From NCBI GenBank assembly GCA_034096865.1, contig JAWQFJ010001806.1, positions 83,629-96,128 of the forward strand: 12,500 nt of DNA. Reading direction: 5' to 3'. The notes beneath the pieces are model-generated. The model searched no databases. It worked only from the letters and a program-made list of their open reading frames with translations, and was not told where the DNA came from. Made by a program: the position numbers and the translations under genes. Each line of letters opens with the position of its first letter. Within the stretch, counting starts at the first letter, position 1. This document shows, one piece after another, positions 1 to 9,098 of this stretch. This stretch comes from Theodoxus fluviatilis (taxonomy: Eukaryota > Mollusca > Gastropoda > Cycloneritida > Neritidae).

Positions 1-239
1 TAGGAGATCGGGGTGGGAGCAGGGGTGGGGTAGATGGGTGGGTGAAAATATCAATATCAATGTCAACGACAACTACAGTTCTACTCCACAATGTGTCTTG
101 AATAAATTTGGCATCATCCCGTCAGATCTGGCCGTTGTTTCGTCAGTGGCTCCGTGAATACAGCTCGGACGCTCTAAGGACAACAGCATGCTGCAGAAGT
201 CTTTATGGCTCATGCAAACCTAATTATGCGACTGGAAAG

Positions 240-510
240 CCGCTCGCTGCCACCTTCCACCTGTGTTGACGGCGAGTCCCTAACTCGTTCTGGGCGTCCT
301 CACATCGAGCAGCACGTGCCCGTCTGGAGGGCGAGGCACGGCCATTGTTATGCCGACGGCGAGAAGGCCAGTGGGCCTTGAACAAACTGCAACGTCACCG
401 AGTCCTGCGCTGTCTGACGTGAGCACAATGGCGGCCGTGACGTCAGAAGAGCCGCCTGGCGAGTAGCGGCTTGGCGCTAATGTCCTCGTGTTGATTCGCG
501 CCCTTTCACA
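240..510. promoter_or_regulatory. CpG-rich promoter-like island with CRE, YY1-like and E-box sites
   Basis: This stretch is visibly denser in CpG and GC than the rest of the AT-rich window. It contains a perfect palindromic CRE (TGACGTCA, 438-445), a second near-CRE (TGACGTGA, 415-422), a CGTCA half-site (393-397), an E-box CACGTG (313-318) and ATGGCGGC (428-435). The last matches the YY1 consensus AANATGGCGGC at 10 of 11 positions (425-435). YY1 sites of this form often overlap a start codon, and the ATG at 428 has A at -3 and G at +4. CREB/ATF and YY1 binding here is inferred from family knowledge only. The island could be the promoter of the plus-strand SASH1-like gene, an alternative promoter of it, or one shared with a minus-strand gene to the left. 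No TATA box or initiator can be assigned. Confidence 0.45.
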
Positions 511-1868
511 GGTCGCGGGAGCCTGGTTGGCTGGTGGTCTGTCTTTGATGTGTAAGACGCTTGGGGAAAAGGCCACAGAAGCCCACCACTGGCTCCTGCA
601 CCCCTCGCCACCCACCAACTGGAAATTGGCCTGGCAGGGACCCTTTTGAGGTTATGGGTTTCATGCTGGTGCCAGATGAAATTCACTCTCTTTGAAATGC
701 TGGTGCTTTGAAGAGGTGTGGCCAGATTCTGGGGAATTGGGCGTTTTCAAGAGTTGCTTAGCAACATGGAAAGGATGGAACGAACAGAGTGTTGCCCCTG
801 GTGTAATGAACTTGTCCGTATGCATCATCTCCATATGTGCACTGGAATGTGGGGGTACCTCGTGCTGAAGGCTGGCTTCAAAAGTTTTATTGACAATTTC
901 ACAGAAATGATGCCATTATGTGTGTGGAAATTTCTGAGCCTTTTCATTTGTCTGCATAAGTTTGGACAGAAGACATCGATCACATCTGGATGATTTTTTG
1001 GGGGGTGCGTGGGGGGGTGGAATCTTTCATGAAATATAATCAATTATATGAGAATCTTTTTTTTCAAACTTAGTGTTTTGCAACTTTGTAGGATGTGAAT
1101 GTGCAAGCTTTTCAATTGCCACTTCAACCTGCACTATTGGGGGGTGGGGGTGGGGGGAATGAAAAAAGAAAATGAAGACAAATGCATTTTTTCCCCTTGA
1201 CATTCTGTCACTTCACATTCCCCACTCACACGCTGAGGAATTTAAATTTAAATGCCGTTTTGATGCTGAGCAAAACACTCTTCAAGCCATTTACCACTGA
1301 GAGGTCATTGAAGTGCACATATGGAATGACCCTCCAGATGTTGAGCAGTTGTGCCCAGTTGATCAGCTTTGTAAAAGAAAATGTACTGCATAGATCAGAA
1401 ACGCCATGCCATTTCTGTTGAAAAATGATTTGGCAACTACTTGGAAACACATGTAAACAAGTTTTATAACAGGGCGAGATTTGTGTGCAGGGTGGTCAAA
1501 TGGACAGATGAGTTTCACCCCAGGAACAATCTATTGTTTTTTTTATAGGTTATCTGTTATCTCGTTTTGGAATTGTAACCATAAAGAGAAATGTTGTCAT
1601 CTAGGCCCCTATGCCGGCATGTGCTGCAAGCCCGCATATGCAATCCACACTCAAGAGATCGCTAGCAGGTGCTAAAATGAATTGTAGCGTCAGGCATGGC
1701 TAGCAGAACCTGCTGCCTGAATTATGCAGGCCAAGAAAGAGGTGCTGTGATATCTCCACAGCTGTGGCTGCCTTGGGGGAGGTTTGTAGGAGTGCACTCT
1801 GGTAATGGGTAGGAGTCCGGGGGGTTGATTCTGAGGTCTTTAGAGAAAAGTTTTCAATGACCATTTTT
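511..1868. other. Non-coding stretch upstream of the dispersed repeat
   Basis: No exon here can be called firmly. It contains two pure-G-rich tracts (999-1017 and 1139-1157) and a short plus-strand frame from an ATG at 766 with a strong start context and a small cysteine/histidine cluster (see findings). Perfect GTAAGT or GTGAGT donors are absent. It is best read as first-intron or upstream intergenic DNA. Confidence 0.5.
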
Positions 1869-2755
1869 GACTCACATGCGAAACAAAAGTGAGTCTATGT
1901 ACTCACCCGTTTCGTCCGTCCGGGCGTCCAGGCGTCCGGGCGTCCTAAAACTTTAACGTTGGATTTTTCTCGGAGACTATTAAGTCTATCAATACCAAAT
2001 GTGGCATGATGGTGTATGATGACAAGGCCTCAAAAACATACATAGTGACTTGTCCTTGCTTCAAGGTCAAGGTCGCAGGGGCCATAAATGTAGTCTAAAA
2101 AACAGTCATTTTTCACATTTTCTCAATTTTCTCTGAAGTTTTTGAGATTCGATACCTGACCTATAAATGGTATATAGGGCAAAGTAATCCCTATCTTTTG
2201 ATACCAGTTTGGTTGACCTTGCTTTAAGGTCAAGGTCACAGGAACTCTTCAAAGTTGGATTGTATACATATTTTGAAGTGACCTTGACCCTGAACTATGA
2301 AAGATAACTGTTTCAAACTTAATAATTATGTGGGGCACATGTTATACTTTCATCATGAGACACATTTGGTTACATATCATCAAGGTTAAGGTCACTTTGA
2401 CCCTTATGAAATGTGACCAAAATGGGGTAGTGAACCACTAAAAGTGACCATGTCTCATGGTAGAAAGTGCCAATAAGCACCATTGTGCTTCCTATGTCTT
2501 GAATTAACAGCTTTGTGTTGCATGACCTTGGATGACCTTGACCTTGGGTCAAGGTCACATGACCTTGGGTCAAGGTCACATGAATTGTGGTAGGAAAAAT
2601 GTGTAAAGCATTTTTTAGTGTGTGATGTTATTGCTAGGTTTAGTTGTTTGACCTTGACCTTGAAGGTCATCTGAAGATCAATGTCATGCAAAGGTCAAGG
2701 TCATGTAAAGGTCAAGGTCAAGCATGTGAGTCGTATGGGCTTTGCCCTTCTTGTT
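1869..2755 (+). mobile_element. Dispersed gastropod-type repeat with inverted ends, rich in TGACCTTGACC / GGTCAAGGTCA
   Basis: The left end GACTCACATGC (1869-1879) is an exact inverted copy of GCATGTGAGTC (2722-2732), so the element is about 864 bp between these inverted repeats. A T-rich tail reading GGGCTTTGCCCTTCTTGTTT continues to about 2755. Inside the left end are the hairpin GTGAGT-CTATGT-ACTCAC (1889-1906) and a CGTCC tandem cluster (about 1912-1945). The body holds at least fifteen copies of AGGTCA or its complement. Some are arranged as perfect hairpins, such as TGACCTTGACC (2533-2543) with GGTCAAGGTCA (2547-2557). There is also a short tandem pair at about 2690-2720. No transposase or other coding capacity is visible, so it behaves like a non-autonomous or satellite-like element. 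I see no clear target-site duplication. Assignment to a gastropod family is from memory of similar repeats, not a search. Minus-strand frames across it are repeat artefacts. Confidence 0.75.
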
Positions 2756-3143
2756 TAAAGATCATGTCAATTAGAGTGGAACATTGATAGTTGCCATAAT
2801 ATGATTATGTTTCCTTTTCTTATGTAGATTTTTCTGTGAATGCACTATTCAATTGCAAATAACTATGCACCAAATCATCTTATATCAAAACTGTTTTTAC
2901 TATCCTAAGAGAGCATGACATGACCCATTTGCTATTTCAGGGGTTACATATGTTTCTGTGAAATTCCATGCAAGTTAACCTCTACCATATGCTTTTGACC
3001 TTGTTGGATGTGCTCCCGTTCTTCTGCAATGGCTGTCTGTTGTGGCCCGTGTCTTTCTCATGCCATTCTCACGCCCTGCGTTCAGAATGGAAATCAGTTG
3101 CTGAAGGGAAACAATATGGGACTTATCTTTCCACCTTCCTCAG
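2756..3143. other. Non-coding stretch between repeat and candidate exon
   Basis: AT-rich sequence without recognisable genes or repeats. The last 30 bases form a pyrimidine-rich acceptor-like tract (CTTTCCACCTTCCTCAG) that leads into the candidate exon at 3144. Two long plus-strand frames pass through this region but show no domain or codon pattern that I recognise. Confidence 0.4.
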
Positions 3144-3175
3144 TTCAAGCAAGAGTTGCAAGATCATGTGCTGTT
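3144..3175 (+). CDS. Candidate 32-nt upstream coding exon of the SASH1-like gene
   Basis: A strong pyrimidine-rich acceptor (ending CCACCTTCCTCAG at 3143) and a GTGAGT donor at 3176 delimit 32 nt. If it is entered in phase 0 it leaves two bases. These pair with the single A that opens the exon at 3880, giving FKQELQDHVLL followed by GDNYAHQ with no stop. The peptide is amphipathic and charged, which is coding-like. Against it, the bases before the donor are TT rather than AG, all three frames are open over so short a span, and no preceding phase-0 exon is proven. A GTGAGC donor at 419 would leave a phase-0 exon, but that is also unproven. Treat it as a hypothesis. Confidence 0.3.
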
Positions 3176-3879
3176 GTGAGTCACCCAGCTCCTTTGATAT
3201 CAGAGGCACATTTACCCTTGGGGTCATCCTGAAAACAATGTTAATGTGTTCTACAGTCCGGTTTTTCCCTTGGGGTGCGGAGATATGAGGTTTCCCCCCT
3301 TTCCACTCGCCTTTTCTGCTGTTGGTCTGTTCTGTCAAAAGGAAGAGGAGAAGGGTGAACTTTGTCTCCAAGTGTTTGGCCAAACTCTCGGTGACAATGG
3401 AATCTTGCTGACATTTCCACATAGAGTAATAAAGTGCTGTTCTGGTGGTGTTATTGTTTGATAATGGCTGGGATTGAATATCTGTGTGTGGATAGATTTA
3501 TGCTCCGGGCTTGTTATGATTGTTCAGTTTTTTCAGTTAATGTGGTGGATTCTTTCAAAGGTTACTTTCTCTTGCACTCTGATTCTATTAGATTTGTAGT
3601 GTTCATCTGAACAAAAGCTTGGCTGAGGTTGACACAGTTTATGCAGATTCTTTTGACGTGAAATGCATGTTACCCCATATACTTTACTTTTTATGCATTT
3701 ATATTATTTTCATATTATGAGTTTCTAAAAGGTCATTGAATTTTCCTCCAAACATGATGTACAATTGAATTCTCCACACATACACTCATCATTGCATGAG
3801 TAAACATCTACAGAGTACATGCTTTAAATATGGATTCCATTAAAAGTTGTCAACCATTAACAATTCACTTTTTTTTCAG
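3176..3879. other. Probable intron
   Basis: AT-rich DNA ending in a very good acceptor, CACTTTTTTTTCAG, at 3879. An AATAAA at 3427-3432 lies in it, but no associated transcript end can be supported. Nothing else is recognised. Confidence 0.4.
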
Positions 3880-3923
3880 AGGGGACAACTATGCACACCA
3901 GAATTATGTGGCCATGGATGGAG
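3880..3923 (+). CDS. SASH1: SASH1-like protein, upstream exon (GDNYAHQNYVAMDG)
   Basis: This 44-nt exon is bordered by CACTTTTTTTTCAG and GTAAGA, both close to consensus. The first base completes a codon begun in an earlier exon. Fourteen codons follow (GDNYAHQNYVAMDG), and one G remains, so the exon ends in phase 1. That G joins AT at 8334 to make Asp (GDG), which fits the next exon exactly. The stretch is short and low in conservation. Its assignment to the gene rests on splice quality, phase and colinearity, not on recognised homology. An internal ATG at 3913 (GTGGCCATGG, good initiation context) is in frame and could be the start of a shorter isoform. In vertebrate SASH1, as I recall, the matching position is a poorly conserved Ser/Lys-rich linker before the conserved block. 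Confidence 0.55.
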
Positions 3924-4430
3924 GTAAGAGAAAAACAATGTTCACAGTAGACATGTCACATGTGCTGTACGAGCGAGTAGCTAACTCTACATCTCACATG
4001 TCTTTGTTTTTCATTATCTTCCAATTGTAGCATTCCTGTTTCATTTTGTGTGTGTATTTAGGCAGGGGAACACTTATGATTTGACACTAATATTACTCCT
4101 CAGTTTTTGCCCCACATACTGTAGATATCTGTATCATAATTTAAGAGAGGCATTTAAAGATGGTTGTATGTATATGTTCATATCTAAGAGTGGTTTGACC
4201 CCCCTATGATTTGTGTGTTCCGTGAATTTGAAATAAGTGCCACATACTGGATTGAGGAATGACCACAGTTTCTGTTGGTGTTAACTCCATTCATGACATA
4301 CTCATTTTAGTAAAATCAGTCCTCAAGTTTGTGTTGTAGATTTCTTATTAACTAATTATGAAATATTTCTCAGTAGTTTTATTTGTTTGTTTGTTCTGTG
4401 CTCCCTGGTTACCCATTTTACATGTCTTGT

Positions 4431-4560
4431 CAGGTGTTCGTTGTGTAGCATATTCCACCATTACCTCAACACATACTATTCCTAACAGGTGTTTGTTTAT
4501 GTTGCTGGTTTACCCCACCATGTAATATTTCATCGACAGGTGTATGTTGTATATTCCCTC
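4431..4560. repeat. Degenerate triple repeat, each unit opening with CAGGTGT
   Basis: CAGGTGT begins at 4431, 4486 and 4537, at spacings of 55 and 51 bases. Each copy is followed by a T/G-rich stretch containing GTT and then by TATTCC or similar (for example TATTCCACCA near 4451 and TATTCCCTCG near 4552). The first and third copies are the most alike. It looks like a decayed minisatellite with units of about 50 bp. CAGGTG is also an E-box bound by Snail/ZEB-type and some bHLH factors, but no function is shown. Confidence 0.4.
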
Positions 4561-7300
4561 GCAAGGTGATCCACCAAGGTACCCATTGGTTGATGCAGCT
4601 GTTTGCCTGCCCAGTATTACAAATCCATTTTGCTTCTCCCTCTAAACCACTGCCAGATTTTGCTCTGCCTGCAGCTTGTTTTCAACACTTACCTACCTAC
4701 ATGCTCCAGTCAACTCCCCATACAGCTAGTCCACAGGAAAAGTTACTTGCTTTGTAGCGCTGTCAGTGCAAGATTATGGCAAGTTTAGGAATCACTTTGC
4801 TTTGTGAGTTGAAGAAATATTAGAGTTTCTAAGTCACTGTTGTTTCTGAAGTAAAGTTTAGTGTACTTGCACCCGTTTTTAAAAGTGTTGAAACACAAGC
4901 ACTGCTTTGAAAGTCATACAGGATGGGATACTGAGGAAAACGTTATTTTTGTGTGTGCATACCATGTTCTGAATTATATATTAAATATGTCTGAATAAGT
5001 ATCATGAATATTTCACTTTTCCTTTGGAATTGCATGCATTTGTTATCAGGCGTTGACATTTCTAAGCCTTAGAGATGTTGGATAGCTTAAAAAAAATCTT
5101 CAGAAGCTGTTGACTATAGTCATTACTGAAAGCAAAGAACATTGATGATTTCATGGACATTCATATTTCTAAACCCATCTCATTTTTTCCCACAACTCCT
5201 GCAGGCAGGGTAAAGAAATGCAAGACATGCTTAGCTAACAAAAATGGCTTGCCTCCCCAGCTTATGTCTTGTCAGCCTGCTGCCTATCTCTCGGTGGACA
5301 GAAAGGGGAGACTGCAATTTAATCTGTCTACAATTATGTCTGCTTTTCATGTAATGATGGAGTTACTCTTATAGGTATCTTTTATGAATTGAACTCTAGA
5401 GTGTTGGAAGAAGTATCTACATTGAATTGTTGATGGTAATTACTTATATGAAGTGAAACTTAGAGAAAAAAATGAGGGATGTCCATCATCAGTTGATGCA
5501 AAAGGCAGGCTAATTCTTTTGAAAGGTACATGGCTGTGCATGAAATACAAGGCTAAAGAATGAAAAACAGTTTTTGAGAAAATGCTGAGTAAAGTGAGGA
5601 ATACACAATGAACATGCTCTGTGTTTTTTTTCTGAAATATATATGATATATGAATGAATAAATGATACTGTGGTTGAAATATCTCATTTTATCATTTATC
5701 TAGCCTTGTATTTTCATGGACAGTCACATATGCACAATTTGGGGGAATGTTTTAGGCCGTGAGAGCCACAGAGAAAAACTCTAGGTAAATATTCCAATAT
5801 CTATGAAATTGATCAAGTTTGTCATGGAATTTGACATGGCTGTCACATTGGATTTCATGTCTACGAGGAATTTATGGGAAACATGTTAAAGTGTAATCTT
5901 CAAATGCAATGATATTCAATTAAAAAAGTTACTTTAAAATTGAAAATGTGCTGGGAATCTGCTATCTTTGCAGAAAGAAAAATATTTATTCTATTCACCT
6001 GAGAGAATGGTGCTCATTTGTAATTGTGTCACGAAGGACACATTGAACTTGTGGTATCTGCGACTGTCACTGAAAATAAAAACCCTTTGAGGAAGGCCAC
6101 CGCCTCAAAAATTTAGGGGGAAAATATAGTCTTTATTTTATTTTGCATTATGCTTGTGATCATGGCTGTCCCTGACACATAGAAGGTATTCTAGTCATGA
6201 AAAAAATGTTCCAGCAGAGAGTTTAGACTAAGGAATATTTCACTTTAACAAGGTTGTTATTGATTTTTTTTTTCATAATCTAAAATTTGGCAGAGAAAAA
6301 ATCTTAAATAAGAGAAGAATTTATAAACTCCTCACTTTGGTGTGATGCCCTTCATGTAGAAAGTTGTCATGTCCTGTAATATCCTTGTGGCAAGTTCTTG
6401 TAGAGTTCTCCCCCTGACAGATGCTGCCCTATCCAACGTTTAGGGCTGAATTTATCGTGTCCGTTGGCTGCTGTTGGTCTGGATTTACATAAAGGATGGA
6501 TGCATACATAGTCATTGTACCCGATGGTGGCATGTTGTGCTGTGCCAACATTGGTGTTTCTTATTGGATACTTCTGGTGTTGCAGTGGTTGTGCCTGTGG
6601 AATACGGGGAACAAGTGTTATGGTCCGCATCATGCCATTGTGGCTTCAGTCTTTTTGCAATGTACAGTTTTTGCCAGAAAGTTTTGAGCACCATAACGCA
6701 CTACTTGCTAGTCATGATGTAATTAAGTTGCATTGCTCATCCTGCCATTATCTTATGCTGAAAGTTTTGTTGATTCAACTTGAGTATGAAATGGGCTTTG
6801 AAAGAGACATTTATGAGTAGTTAATCATGTACATGTCATAAAATATTGTTGTTTTTGTGTCAACACGATGAGCACACATTCTTCTGTGGCATTGTTAGGT
6901 AATTAATATTCATGCACACTATGATGCTTGGTGTATTTCAAAATAGTAATGCACTTTTTTGGGCATTGCACAGATGGAAAAATGGTAAACTAACAGACTT
7001 GGCTTGGATTTATGCAGCAGATTGCTTGTAGAATGATTGGGGCAAAACCTAACTCGTGGCTTAGATGATACAATTCTGTGATGGAGCTGTTACGTGCTTG
7101 GATTTGTCCAAGTCAAGAAATATAATCAACTTTCCAGAGAACCTGCTCCATCTGATTTTTTTTTCACAGCTTAAATGCTTTTTAGCTTAGGGCTGCAGCA
7201 GAAATGATTGAGTTCTTCAACTTTGTATAACATATTTTAGAAGAATCAATTTAACTGCAGAAACTCTACAATAATGGTGTGCTTTTCCTTTATACTTGCA

Positions 7301-7461
7301 AACTCTTAAGGTCCTGTAAGTCGTTCATGTGTTTCCTTCCCCAGTCCTGTAAGGGTTATGCAATTTTGTAGGAAAAATCAGTCAAGTAACAGCCGCGTGG
7401 GGTGGGCGACTATGGGCGGTACAGGATTGAGCAGAATGGGCGGTACAGGATCTTAAGAGTT
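7301..7461. repeat. Short foldback (MITE-like) element with 18-bp inverted ends
   Basis: The left arm (7301-7318, AACTCTTAAGGTCCTGTA) and right arm (7444-7461, TACAGGATCTTAAGAGTT) are inverted copies with a single mismatch. Internally, GTCCTGTAAG is repeated directly at 7311 and 7344, and a 16-bp unit ATGGGCGGTACAGGAT is repeated exactly at 7412 and 7436. The core TCCTGTA/TACAGGA therefore occurs four times, twice in each orientation. The GC-rich GGGCGGTAC parts contrast with the AT-rich intron. This layout suggests a miniature non-autonomous element. I cannot name its superfamily and no clear flanking target duplication is seen. Confidence 0.6.
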
Positions 7462-8333
7462 AAGTTAAAATTTAAAACAGTGTGATCGAACAGTTACCAT
7501 TGGAATTAGATACTATTTTTCAGACAATTAAAGAAAATCATTTTAGAAAACTTTCAACAAAAAATCATTCATGACTGTCTAATGCCTTCGCTCGGATGCA
7601 TAACTTCTGGACTTACGAGGGAAACTTTCAGGGGTCTCTGACTGAGGAAAAGGTTGAATTCTTTGCTGCATGTGATTACTTGAACATTCTGGAAGAGATA
7701 AGGGGGGGGTCTAATTCTGCACTGATGATAACATGGAAGCATGTAAAGGAGGGCTTGGATGAGGAGGCCTATGATTAATTGCATGAGGTTGTAAGAGTGG
7801 CATCCATTTTGAATGCAAAGGTGATGTGCATCAAGACAGAAGTATATGGTGTAGGGGCCATTTGTTATGATCTTGAAAATGCAGCTTGTTGAAGAAGAAT
7901 GGATTTGATTCTGACAAACTTGTATTTATGAATAAAATGTGTTAACTGATGAAAGAAATTGGTACCCTGACAAACTGCAGTTTGTAAACGGATAGCATTT
8001 ACAATAGTGTTGACGGTAATAATGAAAGGTGCATAGTTCAAAATTCAAGAACAAATAGGTGAAATATTTAGTGACACATGTTTTATTTTGGACATCAAGT
8101 ATGTTTTGGTTTGGTACTAGCAAACTATGTAGACATTGACAAAAGGGGGCCTTCAGCCCAGATTCTGTTGAAAGGGGGAAATTATGCCTCTCTAGTACGC
8201 CATGCATTACAGAGTAGTCTTGGTAGCTGATCTGCCACTGGAATCAAGCAACTTAACAACACAGTGTTTCAAGTTTGATCTAACATGTAACTCCAAGCTT
8301 GCTAAGTCAAATTTGATTTCTTTCCAACTCCAG

Positions 8334-8450
8334 ATGGAAAGATTTCCACTGACAGTGATTCCAAAAAGAAAGGATCTGCCTTCGGCAAGTTCCTGAGAAA
8401 CATCGGCTTTCGACGGTCAGGGAAGAAAAGTGGATACAAACAACACCAAG
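8334..8450 (+). CDS. SASH1: SASH1-like protein, basic exon (KKKGSAFGKFLRNIGFRR)
   Basis: A 117-nt exon enters in phase 1 (AT completes Asp), carries 38 full codons and leaves one G that joins GA at 8995 to give Gly. The acceptor TTTCTTTCCAACTCCAG is good. The donor GTCTGT is weak, the least convincing border of the set. The product is Ser/Lys-rich, then strongly basic: SKKKGSAFGKFLRN, then IGFRRSGKKSGYKQHQ. In vertebrate SASH1 a comparable Lys/Phe/Asn-rich block (WKKKNKYF...NFRKN as I remember it) directly precedes the conserved EITMSDEER segment. Order and character therefore agree with a SASH1 orthologue. The role of this block is unknown; membrane or partner binding through the basic/aromatic helix is only a guess. 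It does not appear among the long open frames because the true frame is interrupted soon after the donor. Confidence 0.8.
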
Positions 8451-8994
8451 GTCTGTAATTTCTTTCTGCTGTCTCATAGGCTGACACTTCTCCAGTCTCA
8501 CTGGACACTGCCAACAACTGCCTACATAATCTGCACCCAAAAAATTACTCTGTTGATGACAGATACCGTTCTCCCGTGCAATCATGTCAATTGTACTTCC
8601 CATAAATGGGTGCCAGTTTGGATTACATAGCATCATTGAGTTGTTCCCATTTGGTTTGATTTCTGCTCATTCCCACTGTTTTGGACTGGTGGCCTGCCTA
8701 TACATTTAATTCAATCAGTTTGGTTCTCCGATCTCTCTGTCTTCCATTCATTCACAGTGCAGAAAGAACTAGTAATGCAGAGCTAGAGTATTTCATATGA
8801 TGCTGACTGATTAATATTTTACCTATTTATTTGACAAATTTTTAATTCTGCTAACATTACACATGAAAAGTGAGAAAGGAAAACTTTGTATAATACCTTG
8901 TTTCTGTATGGTGCAGACCGTTTGATGATAATAAAAATGATAACAGTGCTTGACCTGATGTTGATGATCACAACAACTTTGTGTGTTGCTGCAG
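8451..8994 (+). other. Intron
   Basis: A 544-bp AT-rich intron ending in TGTGTGTTGCTGCAG. No other feature is seen in it. Confidence 0.7.
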
Positions 8995-9098
8995 GAGATC
9001 CAAATGCCTACGAGATCTCCATGAGTGAGGAGGACCGCATCGCTCTGATGGTAATGGTGAAGGAGGGAACCATCAGCACAGAGACGGCCTTGGAGGTG
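8995..9098 (+). CDS. SASH1: SASH1-like protein, core conserved exon (EISMSEEDRIALMVMVKEG)
   Basis: This 104-nt exon starts in phase 1 (GA completes Gly) and ends in phase 0 at a near-perfect donor, GTG|GTGAGT. It encodes GDPNAYEISMSEEDRIALMV, then MVKEGTISTETALEV. The residues EISMSEEDRIALMVMVKEG align, from memory, with EITMSDEERIQLMMMVKEK of vertebrate SASH1, followed by a matching acidic/leucine helix (TALEV versus EALAR). This is the main basis for naming the gene. SASH1 is a large cytoplasmic and nuclear scaffold. In vertebrates it has been linked to TLR4/TRAF6 signalling, cell adhesion and pigment-cell behaviour. The segment belongs to its N-terminal conserved region, upstream of the SLY, SH3 and SAM domains. 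Other SLY-family members (SASH3, SAMSN1) are shorter and, as far as I recall, lack this segment. Confidence 0.9.

Larger units (their letters stand above)
3924..8333 (+). other. Long intron (4.4 kb) of the SASH1-like gene
   Basis: It begins at GTAAGA (3924) and ends in GATTTCTTTCCAACTCCAG (8333). It is AT-rich throughout. It holds a degenerate triple repeat around CAGGTG (4431-4560), a possible alternative terminal exon (5205-5374) and a 161-bp foldback element (7301-7461). An isolated 60-codon frame from 7596 is not recognised. The remainder shows no gene, tRNA or other structured RNA that I can support. Confidence 0.6.

Noticed and set aside
280..618. 112-codon minus-strand frame through the CpG-rich island
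   Set aside because: GC- and CpG-rich DNA has few stop codons. The peptide is low-complexity (Pro/Ser/Arg), has no recognised motif and lies over promoter-like elements. A minus-strand gene sharing the promoter cannot be excluded but is unsupported.
2370..2691. Minus-strand frames with repeated THGQGH/DLDPRS-type peptides
   Set aside because: They are translations of the TGACCTTG repeat units, not a protein.
3008..3288. Two overlapping plus-strand frames of 74 and 106 codons
   Set aside because: Neither shows a recognised motif, and they use frames different from the one required for joining to the exon at 3880.
6367..6820. Overlapping frames on both strands, including SPKRWIGQHLSGGELYKN on the minus strand
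   Set aside because: Several frames are open at once on both strands, with no recognised domain and no consistent splice signals. Chance is the simplest explanation.
7572..7778. Plus-strand frame containing SLTEEKVEFFAACDYLNILEE
   Set aside because: The peptide looks somewhat protein-like and could be a decayed fragment. However, no family is recognised, there is an eight-G homopolymer inside it, no good splice borders are seen and it ends after 60 codons. It is not called.
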